Positions 56,442-64,000 of a stretch of 64,000 nucleotides of DNA are shown in pieces. The translations under genes were made by a program, and so were the position numbers. Source of the DNA: Massilia sp. PAMC28688 (GTDB lineage: Bacteria; Pseudomonadota; Gammaproteobacteria; Burkholderiales; Burkholderiaceae_D); NCBI RefSeq assembly GCF_019443445.1, contig NZ_CP080378.1:1984001-2048000 (forward strand). Direction: 5' to 3'. The first letter of the stretch is position 1. Every line of letters starts with the position of its first letter. A model generated the notes under the pieces. The model did not search any database. It saw only the letters and a program-made list of their open reading frames with translations, and was not told where the DNA came from.

Positions 56442-57101
56442 CTAGTGCGACACTGCCTGCGACAGGATGGCGTAGGCCGGTCCCGTCTGCGGCTGCTCCA
56501 GCAGCACGGTCAGCTCGGTGAAGGTGCACATCATGGTCACCACGCTGATCTTGTTCCACGCCAGCTTTTTCAGTACCGAGTGATATACCCCGGGGGTCTT
56601 GAGCGTTTCGGGATTGAGGCGCAGGGTCAGGGCGGTCAGGTTGTCGACCCGCACCAGGTGGCGCTCGTTGGCAAAGGCCGACTCCACCACATGCAGCAGC
56701 GGCCGGCTGCATACCACCAGCATTTCATGCACCCCGCGCGTGACCGACACGAACCGGTCGGGATGGCGCTCGGCCAGCGCCAGCAGCTTGCGCTGGCATT
56801 CATTGCTGTTGTCCGACAGGCGGTAGGTGACCAGGGTCAGTTCGGTGCGCGTGGTCAGTTCGCCCATGCGCGGCGCCAGCATGATGGGCTTGGCTTCGCC
56901 CTGCTGGGGCAAACGCTCGGACAGGCGGCGCAGCGCCATGACGACGGCGGCCTGGCCCACGGGCTTCCATAAATCCGATTCAAGCTGCGGCCTCAGCTGG
57001 CGCGCAAGCTCCGACAGGTTGATCAGTCCGAGCGACATCCCCTCGGTCAGAAATGCCGACTCGGAGACAATTTGCTCGACTTTGGTGGCGATCGAAAGCA
57101 T
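56442..57101 (-). CDS. ACT-like domain protein, unknown function
   Basis: A 219-residue soluble protein. The N-terminal 70 residues are helical (VEQIVSESAFLTEGMSLGLINLSELARQLRPQLESDLWKPVGQAAVVMALRRLSERL), reminding of a winged-helix or partner-binding segment. The C-terminal half has strand-helix repeats like ACT domains of aspartate kinase (HLVRVDNLTALTLRL and NKISVVTMMCTFTELTVLLEQPQTGPAYAIL). No catalytic domain is present. It may be an amino-acid-sensing regulator. A GTG three codons earlier is an alternative start. No operon partner. Confidence 0.6.
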   Translation of the reverse strand: MLSIATKVEQIVSESAFLTEGMSLGLINLSELARQLRPQLESDLWKPVGQAAVVMALRRLSERLPQQGEAKPIMLAPRMGELTTRTELTLVTYRLSDNSNECQRKLLALAERHPDRFVSVTRGVHEMLVVCSRPLLHVVESAFANERHLVRVDNLTALTLRLNPETLKTPGVYHSVLKKLAWNKISVVTMMCTFTELTVLLEQPQTGPAYAILSQAVSH

Positions 57102-57110
57102 GTCTTTCAC

Positions 57111-57771
57111 GTCCTCTTTGAAAAGGCGCGGGTGGTTCGTGCTAATGGCAGGCGGCGGCGGGCGCCGACGTCACCGTCGAATGAACGCGCGGGCTTACTT
57201 GGGCTGGAGATGCGTGCGCCGGCGAACCGGGCAGCGGGCCAGTTCAAATGTGAGGGGGGCGTACCGAGGGCGAGGGTGGACCGGAAGCGCGGCCGAAGGC
57301 CAGGAGCGAAGATGACGTCATGTTTTTCCCGTTTAACTTTAGTGCGCTTGACGGAGATGGCCGCTGGCGCTTTTTTATCGATAGCCACCTGCGTCGATAA
57401 CGCGGTAACTTGACTTTAGTGTAATCCTCTTCTTGAGAAAAACGCAATCGAATTGATGGGGCAAATCTAACGAATTGTTTCATTTCTGCACGCGCGTCCG
57501 TCTGCCGCACACGCGGGAAATAAGGGAAGTTGAGCTCTGTCAACAAAACATTCTACGGAAAATTGCATTTTGACCCGTGAAGTTACCAAAAAAAATGTCC
57601 AGAACTGAACAAAACTGCCTGTCTCGACTCAAATCCAAATTTTATTGACAGGCATTGGCCTGGGAGAATAGTGTCAAATCCCCGCGTGCTATCGCCAGCG
57701 ATTCGTCTGCGGGGCCAGCCACGGTCATGTGGCACCCATACCAACAACAACGATTATCAATTGGAGAAATA
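57111..57771. other. Long intergenic region with the protease promoter
   Basis: 660 bp between divergent genes with no convincing ORF. It becomes AT-rich from about 57400. Two direct copies of ACTTTAGTG (57337-57345 and 57413-57421) lie in it. The only clear signal is the promoter described next. The 95-base leader from about 57680 to the protease start contains a CCCCGC ... GCGGGG pairing that could form a hairpin. Confidence 0.5.
57645..57672 (+). promoter_or_regulatory. Sigma-70 promoter of the M4 protease gene
   Basis: TTGACA, a 16-bp spacer, AATAGT. The perfect -35 and four-of-six -10 match suggest housekeeping-sigma transcription, starting about 90 bases upstream of the ATG. Confidence 0.6.
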
Positions 57772-60282
57772 ATGAACTTTCAAAAGACTTTGCTTGCCGC
57801 ATCGATCGCTGTGCTCCCCCTTTTCATGGCCGGCCAGGCGCTTGCTACCGGCCCGCTGATGGCGCCACCGAGCGCCATGGCATCGGCGCAGGAAGTCGCC
57901 TCGATCGTGGCCAAGCTGGCGGCCACGCGCAGCGCCAAGGGCCTGGACCAGAATCATGGCTTTGCCGTGAGCACCCAGCATCCCGGGGTGGCAGGCACCA
58001 AGATCACGCGCGCGGCCCACACCTTCAAGGGCGTGCGCGTGTTCAAGTCCGATTCGGTCGTGGTGACCGACATGGCCGGCGAGATCATTTCCGAGTCGTC
58101 GTCCGACCGCCGTGCCAACCTGGGCAGGGGTTCTGCCAACACCCTGGCCGGCACTGCCGACTTTGACGTCACGCCCGCCATTACGGCCGACGCTGCCATC
58201 AATACGGTCTTGCGCAAGGTGGCACCGAATGCCACCCACGCCACCCCGCCCAGCGCCGAATTGATCATCTACCCGATCATCGAGGACAAGCGCGCACCGG
58301 GCGCCGAGGACAAGGCCGAAGCCGAACTCAACGCAGTGGACGTGGTGGAAACCGTCACCGGCTACGAGCTCGCTTACCTGGTCCAGACCCGCATGGACAG
58401 CGCTGGCAAGGCCATTTATCACGACACCATTGTCAGCGCCAAGACCGGCAAGATCCTCAAGCAGTGGAATGCCCTGCAGACCGTCATCGGCAGCGGCAAG
58501 AGCCAGTACAACGGCACCGTTCCCCTGTCGACGACGGCCGTGTCGGGCGGCTTCCAGATGAAGGACCCGCTGCGCGGCACCGGCGGCGCCTTTGGCAACA
58601 TGGCCATCACCAACGCCAACCACACCACCAGCGCGGGCGCGGTCTATACCGACGCCGACAACGTGTGGGGCGATGGCTTGCAGTACATCGCGGGCGGCAG
58701 CACCACCAATGCCAACGGCCAGACCGCGGCCGTGAATGCCATGTGGGGCTTGATGAACACCTACGACACGCTCAAGAACGTGCTGGGCTGGCAGTCGCTC
58801 GACGGCCGCAATACGGCCACCCACATCGCCGTGCACGTCAATAACAATTACGACAATGCGTACTACAGCTCCGGCTGCAAGTGCATGTTCATCGGCGACG
58901 GCGGCAGCGCCTTTACCAACCTCGGTTCGATTGACGTGATCGGCCACGAAATGGGCCACGGCGTGACCGACGCCACGTCCGGGCTGATCTACAGTGGCGA
59001 GTCGGGCGGCCTGAACGAATCGCATTCGGACATCATGGGCGAGATGGTGGAAGCCTACGCCCGCGCCGGCGGCACCGGCGCCACCATCCCCAACAGCGGC
59101 AATGACTGGATGACCGGCAAGGAAATTGCCAAGAGCGGCAATCCGCTGCGCTACCTCTACAAGCCAAGCCTGGACAACCGCAGCCCGGACGCCTGGTACA
59201 GCGGCATCTCCAACATTGACGTCCACCTGTCGAGCGGCCCCAACAACCGCATGTTCTACTTCCTGTCGCAAGGTTCCAACGCCACCTCGTCCTCGCCTTA
59301 CTACAGCCAGTACCTGACCCAGACCCCGCGCAACATGACCGGCATCGGCAGCGACAAGGCGTTCCGCATCTGGTTCAAGGCCCTGACCACCAAGTTCACC
59401 GCCTCGACTAATTACGCCAATGCGCGCAACCTGGTGATTCAGTCGGCCACCGAACTGTATGGCGCCAGCAGCCCGGAAGTGACGGCCGTCAAGCGCGCCT
59501 ACGCGGCGATCAACGTGGGTGCCGACGTGCCCGAGAGCACCGATCCGGACGCGCTCAGCATCACGTCGCAGCCGCAGAGCCGCACGGTGGCAGTGGGCGC
59601 CAGCGCCACCTTCTCCGTCACCGCTGCCGGCGGCGCCGGTGGCTATACCTACCAGTGGCTGCGCAACGGCAGCGCCATCAGCGGCGCCACTTCGTCCAGC
59701 TATACCCTGACGGCGGCCGCCGGCGACAATGGCGCCCAGTTCTCGGTACGGGTAGGCGATACGTCAGGCGCCACGGTCACCAGCTCGGCTGCGACGCTGA
59801 CGGTGGGTACCGGTGCCAGCGAAAAGATCGTCAACGGCGGCTTTGAATCGGGCACCTCGCCATGGACCGGCACCACCGGCCTGATCGGCACGTTCTCGGG
59901 CCAGACCGCGTTCGAGGGTTCGCGTTATGCCTGGTTTGGCGGCAATGGCAGGTCTACCACGGAAAACCTGGGCCAGTCGGTCACGATTCCGTCGACTGCC
60001 ACCAGCGCCGACCTGACCTTCGCCATGCATATCGACACCGCTGAAACCACCTCCAGCACGGCCTACGACCGCCTGGTGGTGACGGTGAAGAGCTCGACCG
60101 GTTCGACGCTGGGCACCCTGGCCACGTACAGCAACCTGAACAAGGCTGCCGGCTACCAGACCCGTTCGTTCTCGCTGCTGGCGTACAAGGGCAAGACCGT
60201 GACGCTGCATTTCGCCCTCACGGAAGACTCGTCCCTGCAGACTTCCTTCGTGGTCGACAAGGTGAGCCTGCAAGTGCAATAA
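57772..60282 (+). CDS. Secreted thermolysin-like M4 metalloprotease with Ig-like and lectin-like domains
   Basis: An 836-residue zymogen. Signal peptide MNFQKTLLAASIAVLPLFMAGQALA, FTP/PepSY propeptide (about 50-220), M4 catalytic domain (about 250-585) with H392-E-M-G-H396 and third zinc ligand E416 in GGLNESHSD, then an Ig-like domain (about 597-683; ITSQPQSRTVAVGASATFSV) and a C-terminal jelly-roll-like domain (EKIVNGGFESGTSPW to the end). It is an extracellular endopeptidase. GGAG precedes the ATG. The upstream in-frame extension was rejected as it lacks a signal peptide. Confidence 0.94.
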   Translation: MNFQKTLLAASIAVLPLFMAGQALATGPLMAPPSAMASAQEVASIVAKLAATRSAKGLDQNHGFAVSTQHPGVAGTKITRAAHTFKGVRVFKSDSVVVTDMAGEIISESSSDRRANLGRGSANTLAGTADFDVTPAITADAAINTVLRKVAPNATHATPPSAELIIYPIIEDKRAPGAEDKAEAELNAVDVVETVTGYELAYLVQTRMDSAGKAIYHDTIVSAKTGKILKQWNALQTVIGSGKSQYNGTVPLSTTAVSGGFQMKDPLRGTGGAFGNMAITNANHTTSAGAVYTDADNVWGDGLQYIAGGSTTNANGQTAAVNAMWGLMNTYDTLKNVLGWQSLDGRNTATHIAVHVNNNYDNAYYSSGCKCMFIGDGGSAFTNLGSIDVIGHEMGHGVTDATSGLIYSGESGGLNESHSDIMGEMVEAYARAGGTGATIPNSGNDWMTGKEIAKSGNPLRYLYKPSLDNRSPDAWYSGISNIDVHLSSGPNNRMFYFLSQGSNATSSSPYYSQYLTQTPRNMTGIGSDKAFRIWFKALTTKFTASTNYANARNLVIQSATELYGASSPEVTAVKRAYAAINVGADVPESTDPDALSITSQPQSRTVAVGASATFSVTAAGGAGGYTYQWLRNGSAISGATSSSYTLTAAAGDNGAQFSVRVGDTSGATVTSSAATLTVGTGASEKIVNGGFESGTSPWTGTTGLIGTFSGQTAFEGSRYAWFGGNGRSTTENLGQSVTIPSTATSADLTFAMHIDTAETTSSTAYDRLVVTVKSSTGSTLGTLATYSNLNKAAGYQTRSFSLLAYKGKTVTLHFALTEDSSLQTSFVVDKVSLQVQ

Positions 60283-60325
60283 ATCCCGCAAGTCCAGGGC
60301 AAGGGAAAGCGCGCCCTGATGTGAC

Positions 60326-60355
60326 AGCCCCGGCTCGCGCCGGGGCTTTTTTTTT
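60326..60355 (+). terminator. Rho-independent terminator of the protease gene
   Basis: A 9-bp GC-rich stem AGCCCCGGC / GCCGGGGCT with a 4-nt loop, followed by nine T residues. A strong terminator. Confidence 0.93.
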
Positions 60356-60387
60356 ACGGATGCGGAAGAAAGGGGCCTTGACTGGCG

Positions 60388-60927
60388 CTAACCGATCCGG
60401 CGCGTCATGATGGTGTAGGCGAGCGAGTCGCCATCGATGCGGAACATGTCGTCGATTTCACCGATCTGGTGAAAGCCGCATTTTTTATAGAGGCCGATGG
60501 CCGCTTCGTTAATCGACATCACGTCCAGGTCAACCCACGCGAAGCCCTGTTCCTGTGCCCAGCGCACCGCCACGTCAATGAGCTGTTCGCCCAGGCCCTG
60601 GCGCCGGTGGCTGCGTTGCACGCCCATGCCCAGCAGGCAGCGGTGGGCCGCCACTTTTTCAGGCCGCGCACGCAGGTCGATATGGCCGGCGATGCTGCCA
60701 TCGCTTGCGTACGCCACCCAGGGGCGGCGCCAGCCCGGCTGGCCGACTGCCACCAGCATGCCATTGCGGATGCTGGCCTGCTTCTCGGGCGGGAAGCCGG
60801 CCTGGCTGCGCGGGATCGGCATGAACAGTGCCGTGCCGTCCTGGCCGTTGTCGAGCAGGTGGTCGTTCAGGTAGGTAAACAGCACCGGCAGATCGGCTTT
60901 CAGGGCCGGGCGAATCGTGAACGGCAT
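60388..60927 (-). CDS. GNAT family N-acetyltransferase
   Basis: A 179-residue acetyltransferase. The acetyl-CoA-binding motif A is HRCLLGMGVQRSHRRQGLGEQL, the later strand WVDLDVMSINEAAIGLYKKCGFHQIGE is motif B, and it ends DSLAYTIMTRRIG. The open frame runs upstream into the acyl-CoA dehydrogenase in another frame; the ATG before PFTIRPALKADLPVLF is the family-like start. The substrate is unknown. It is 8 bp downstream of the dehydrogenase gene and probably shares its transcript. Confidence 0.9.
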   Translation of the reverse strand: MPFTIRPALKADLPVLFTYLNDHLLDNGQDGTALFMPIPRSQAGFPPEKQASIRNGMLVAVGQPGWRRPWVAYASDGSIAGHIDLRARPEKVAAHRCLLGMGVQRSHRRQGLGEQLIDVAVRWAQEQGFAWVDLDVMSINEAAIGLYKKCGFHQIGEIDDMFRIDGDSLAYTIMTRRIG

Positions 60928-60935
60928 CGGTAGTC

Positions 60936-62063
60936 CTACAGCGCCCGCGCGATGAGGATTTTCTGGATGTCGCTGGTGCCTTCGTAAATCTGGCACACGC
61001 GCACGTCGCGGTAGATGCGCTCGACCGGGAAGTCGCTCACGTAGCCATAGCCGCCGTGCACCTGGATCGCGTCCGAGCACACGCGCTCGGCCATCTCTGA
61101 GGCAAACAGCTTGGCCATGGCGGCCTCTTTCAGGCATGGCAGGCCGGCATCCTTCATCGATGCCGCATGCAGGATCAGCTGGCGCGCCGCTTCGATTTGC
61201 GTGGCCATGTCGGCCAGCCGGAACTGTACCGCCTGGTGTTCGTAGATGGGCTTGCCGAAGCTTTCGCGGTCCTTGGCATAAGCAAGGGCGGCCTCGAATG
61301 CGGCGCGCGCCATGCCCACCGCCTGCGAGGCGATGCCGATCCGGCCACCCTCTAAGCCTGACAGGGCGATCTTGTAGCCCTGACCCTCGGCACCGATCAG
61401 ATTGTCGGCCGGGATGCGGCAATTCTCGAACAGGATCTGCGCCGTGTCCGACGAGTGCTGGCCCATCTTCTGCTCCAGCCCTGCCACGATGTAGCCGGGC
61501 GTGGACGTGGGCACCCAGAAGGCGCTGATGCCCTTCTTGCCGGCCGCCTTGTCCGTGACGGCCAACACAATGGCCACGTCGGCGTATTTGCCGCTGGTGA
61601 TGAACTGCTTGGTGCCATTGATGACGTAATGGTCGCCGTCACGGGTGGCGGTGGTGCGCAGGGCCGAGGCGTCGCTGCCGGTATGCGGCTCGGTCAGGGC
61701 AAAGGCGCCCAGCATCTCGCCCTGGGCCAGGGGGCGCAGCCATTGCTCCTTCTGGGCGTCGCTGGCATACATCATGGCGATGCTGCACACCGGGCAGTTG
61801 TTGACCGAGATGACGGTGGAGGTGCCGCCGTCGCCGGCAGCGATTTCTTCGAGCACCAGCGCCAGCGACACGTAGTCCATGCCGGCGCCGCCCAGTTCTT
61901 CGGGCACCGCCACGCCAAACGCGCCCAGCGCGGCCAGCTCCTTGAGCTCCGCGGCGGGGAAGTGGTGTTCCTTGTCCCAGCGCGCGGCCTGGGGCGCCAG
62001 GCGCTCCTGGGCAAAGGCGCGCACGGCGTCGCGGATCATCTGGTGTTCTTCGGTCAGTATCAT
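60936..62063 (-). CDS. Acyl-CoA dehydrogenase (short/branched-chain type)
   Basis: A 375-residue FAD enzyme for the first step of beta-oxidation. Signatures are GAFALTEPHTGSDASALRTTA, YVINGTKQFITSGKYAD, FENCRIPADNLIG, RIGIASQAVGMARAAFEAAL, and the C-terminal QVHGGYGYVSDFPVERIYRDVRVCQIYEGTSDIQ, where the catalytic glutamate is in YEGTS. Length and motifs fit short-chain (butyryl) or isobutyryl/2-methylbutyryl dehydrogenases; it is not clearly isovaleryl-type, so it need not be the missing leucine-pathway enzyme. Confidence 0.93.
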   Translation of the reverse strand: MILTEEHQMIRDAVRAFAQERLAPQAARWDKEHHFPAAELKELAALGAFGVAVPEELGGAGMDYVSLALVLEEIAAGDGGTSTVISVNNCPVCSIAMMYASDAQKEQWLRPLAQGEMLGAFALTEPHTGSDASALRTTATRDGDHYVINGTKQFITSGKYADVAIVLAVTDKAAGKKGISAFWVPTSTPGYIVAGLEQKMGQHSSDTAQILFENCRIPADNLIGAEGQGYKIALSGLEGGRIGIASQAVGMARAAFEAALAYAKDRESFGKPIYEHQAVQFRLADMATQIEAARQLILHAASMKDAGLPCLKEAAMAKLFASEMAERVCSDAIQVHGGYGYVSDFPVERIYRDVRVCQIYEGTSDIQKILIARAL

Positions 62064-62082
62064 AGGTCGGCTTGTCAGTGGC

Positions 62083-62730
62083 TTACCAGGGAATTGGCGT
62101 GCCGTCGTAATTGAGGAAACTGCTGTCGTAGTCGGGCGTGATGCGCTCCATGGTGGCGCGCAGGCCGGCCACGGCCACCTCCACGTCCAGCTGCGCGCCT
62201 GCGCCGCCCATGTCGGTCTTGACCCAGCCCGGATGCAGTGCCACGCAGGTGGCCTGCGAGGACAGCGCCGTGTCAACCAGCACCGAATTGAGCGCGGCCT
62301 TGCTGGCGCGGTACAGCGTGGCGTTGGCGGCGCTGCGTTCGCCGATCGAACCCATGGCCGAAGAGAGCACGCCCACCTTGTCGGCCAGCGGCGCGAGCAT
62401 GGGCAGGATGCGCATGGCCGCCAGCACGTTGGTGTGCATCACTGCGTCAAATTCTTCCTGCGTGGGTGGCCCGTCATGGCGCGGGCCGAACATGCCGGCG
62501 TTGAGGAAGGCCACATCGAGCGACTCCTGCGCCAGGCTGGTGCCGAGCGCTTCGATCGCGTCAAGTTCCGTCACATCGACCTGGAACGCTTGGGCGCCCA
62601 TGGCGGTGAGGCTGTCGCAATCCTCGCTGCGGCGGGCCGTGGCCAGCACGCGCCAGCCGTCATGCAGGTACTGGCGCGCCAGTTCCAGGCCAATGCCGCG
62701 CGAGGCGCCGATGATGAGCGCAGTGCGCAT
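62083..62730 (-). CDS. Short-chain dehydrogenase/reductase
   Basis: A 215-residue SDR. The nucleotide motif is ALIIGASRGIGLELARQYL (TGxxxGxG variant with Ala-Ser), the NAG motif is AFLNAGMFG, and the catalytic Ser and YxxxK appear as SSAMGSIGERSAANATLYRASKAAL. The ATG overlaps the thiolase stop by one base (TGATG). In this operon it may act as a hydroxyacyl-CoA or carbonyl reductase, but it resembles the short C-signal/CsgA-like SDRs more than classical beta-oxidation enzymes. Confidence 0.88.
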   Translation of the reverse strand: MRTALIIGASRGIGLELARQYLHDGWRVLATARRSEDCDSLTAMGAQAFQVDVTELDAIEALGTSLAQESLDVAFLNAGMFGPRHDGPPTQEEFDAVMHTNVLAAMRILPMLAPLADKVGVLSSAMGSIGERSAANATLYRASKAALNSVLVDTALSSQATCVALHPGWVKTDMGGAGAQLDVEVAVAGLRATMERITPDYDSSFLNYDGTPIPW

Positions 62731-63929
62731 CACATCATCTCGATGGCCATGGCGGTGGCTTCGCCGCCGCCAATGCACAGCGAGGCCACGCCGCGCTTGC
62801 CGCCGGTCTTTTTCAGCGCGCCCAGCAGGGTGACGATGATGCGCGCACCGGAGGCGCCAATCGGGTGGCCCAGGGCGCAGGCGCCGCCATGGATATTGAC
62901 CTTCTCGTGCGCGATGCCCAGGTCGTGCATGGCAGCCATCGGCACCACGGCAAAGGCTTCGTTAATCTCGAACAGGTCCACGTCCGACGGCGTCCAGCCG
63001 GTTTTGGCGAACAGCTTTTTCATGGCGTCCACCGGGGCGGTGGTGAACAGGTTCGGCTCCTGGGCAAAGGTAGCGTGGCCGACAATCTTCGCCAGTGGTG
63101 CCAGGCCCAGTTCCTTCGCCTTGGATTCGCGCATCAGCACCAGCGCGGCGGCGCCGTCGTTGATGGACGAGGACGAGGCCGCGGTGATGGTGCCATCTTT
63201 CTTGAAGGCGGCGCGCAGGGTCGGGATCTTGTCCAGCTTGGCCTTGAGTGGGCCTTCGTCGCGGCTGATGACGGTGTCGCCTGCGCGGCCGCTGACGGTC
63301 ACCGGGGCGATTTCCCAGTCAAACGAGCCATCGGCGGCGGCGGCCTGCGCGCGCTTGACCGAGTTGATGGCAAAGTTGTCCTGCGCTTCACGCGTGAATG
63401 CGTACTTGGCGGCGCACTCTTCGCCGAAGGTGCCCATCGAGCGGCCTTCACCCGTCTTTTCATTGCGCGAGTAGGCGTCTTCCAGGCCGTCGTACATCAT
63501 GTGGTCGAACATCATGCCGTGGCCGATGCGCTGGCCGCCGCGCGCCTTGGGCAGCAGATAGGGTGCATTGGTCATCGATTCCATGCCGCCTGCCACCACC
63601 ACGTCGGCGCTGCCGGCGGCGATGGTGTCATGCGCGAAGATGGTGGCCTGCATGGCGGCGCCGCACATCTTTGACAGCGTCACGGCACCGGCCGACAGTG
63701 GCAGGCCGCCCTTGATGGCAGCCTGGCGTGCCGGGGCCTGGCCCTGGCCGGCCATCAGGCAGTTGCCCATGTAGACGTGTTCGACCAGCTTGGGGTCGAG
63801 GCCGGCCCGCTCGACGGCGGCGGCAATGGCCACGCCGCCCAGGTCGTTGGCGGACTTGGTGCTGAAGTCGCCCTGGAAGCCGCCCATGGGGGTGCGCGCT
63901 GCGCCGACGATAACGACAGGATCATTCAT
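62730..63929 (-). CDS. Acetyl-CoA C-acyltransferase (thiolase)
   Basis: A 399-residue thiolase. The acylated cysteine is in VTLSKMCGAAMQA (C89 region), the second motif is NIHGGACALGHPIGASGARI, and the active-site Cys near the end is in GVASLCIGGGEATAMAIE. It begins PVVIVGAARTPMGGFQGDFS. It either condenses two acetyl-CoA or cleaves 3-ketoacyl-CoA; the beta-oxidation neighbours favour thiolysis. Upstream reading frame ends in its start codon (ATGA overlap). Confidence 0.94.
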   Translation of the reverse strand: MNDPVVIVGAARTPMGGFQGDFSTKSANDLGGVAIAAAVERAGLDPKLVEHVYMGNCLMAGQGQAPARQAAIKGGLPLSAGAVTLSKMCGAAMQATIFAHDTIAAGSADVVVAGGMESMTNAPYLLPKARGGQRIGHGMMFDHMMYDGLEDAYSRNEKTGEGRSMGTFGEECAAKYAFTREAQDNFAINSVKRAQAAAADGSFDWEIAPVTVSGRAGDTVISRDEGPLKAKLDKIPTLRAAFKKDGTITAASSSSINDGAAALVLMRESKAKELGLAPLAKIVGHATFAQEPNLFTTAPVDAMKKLFAKTGWTPSDVDLFEINEAFAVVPMAAMHDLGIAHEKVNIHGGACALGHPIGASGARIIVTLLGALKKTGGKRGVASLCIGGGEATAMAIEMM

Positions 63930-64000
63930 TGTTCATGTTCTCCAGATAAGGTGGCAGGTTCGGCGGCGCACTGGCCGCCGGGGTGGTTGGGGATGTCTGG
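63926..64000 (-). CDS. 3' end of an upstream gene (partial)
   Basis: A frame open to the window edge ends PNHPGGQCAAEPATLSGEHE, Gln, TGA, and overlaps the thiolase start by 4 bp (ATGA), the coupling seen elsewhere in the window. Only 24 codons are visible, so identity is unknown. Confidence 0.4.
   Translation of the reverse strand, partial: PDIPNHPGGQCAAEPATLSGEHEQ

Noticed and set aside
57111..57546. Short minus-strand frames of about 100 codons in the gap before the protease gene
   Set aside because: Arg/Ser/Pro-rich with no ribosome-binding site and no family-like pattern; treated as non-coding.

Overview
The window is GC-rich, densely packed bacterial DNA. Gene content and protein character point to a betaproteobacterium of the Oxalobacteraceae (Massilia / Duganella / Janthinobacterium type): a lipB-lipA junction, the rsmI / lpoA / yraN / SIS / BON block, a PEP-CTERM protein, a complete leucine-degradation operon, RskA-type sigma control and a secreted thermolysin. 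The family assignment is inference from gene content; no rRNA is present. One tRNA (Pro, UGG) is found. There is no phage, integrase, transposase gene or CRISPR array.

Layout. 0-5.5 kb: lipoyl synthase, a DUF1287 protein, a hotdog thioesterase, an ECF sigma / anti-sigma pair, a TlpA-type thioredoxin and a BON lipoprotein. 5.4-11.1 kb: the conserved envelope block (BON, SIS, YraN, LpoA and divergent rsmI), split by a large PvdQ-type acylase gene. 11-14 kb: two membrane proteins, tRNA-Pro and a PEP-CTERM protein. 14-25 kb: a minus-strand leucine-catabolism operon that contains bioA-F-D-B between its two methylcrotonyl-CoA carboxylase subunit genes, with several 4-bp start/stop overlaps. 25-28 kb: a low-density stretch with gene remnants, a 36-codon ORF with its own terminator, a LysM lipoprotein and two accessory-looking genes.

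28-36 kb is a peptidoglycan-recycling island: dadA divergent from murQ, ampG, a DigH-like glycosyl hydrolase, a BadF-type amino-sugar kinase, an AmpD/AmiD-like amidase and a VanX/DdpX-type D-Ala-D-Ala dipeptidase. The last four overlap by 1-4 bp. 36-46 kb is a seven-gene operon (DUF2170, PspA, a tandem ribbon-helix-helix-like protein, a YqiJ/NfeD-like membrane protein, a flotillin, a zinc-ribbon protein and a 1740-residue AAA ATPase). It sits behind a strong promoter set among palindromic GACAT-N3-ATGTC sites and is the best candidate here for a poorly described system.

46-54 kb continues the wall theme: a PBP4-type DacB with an SpmA-SpmB fusion, then a divergent row (solute-binding protein, TonB-dependent receptor, Tat-exported LD-carboxypeptidase) behind a Fur-box-like palindrome. 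54.7-55.2 kb holds paired inverted repeats without a transposase. 55-64 kb has an EEP phosphodiesterase, an ACT-like protein, a secreted M4 metalloprotease with Ig-like and lectin-like C-terminal domains, a GNAT acetyltransferase and a beta-oxidation cluster (acyl-CoA dehydrogenase, SDR, thiolase) running off the right edge.
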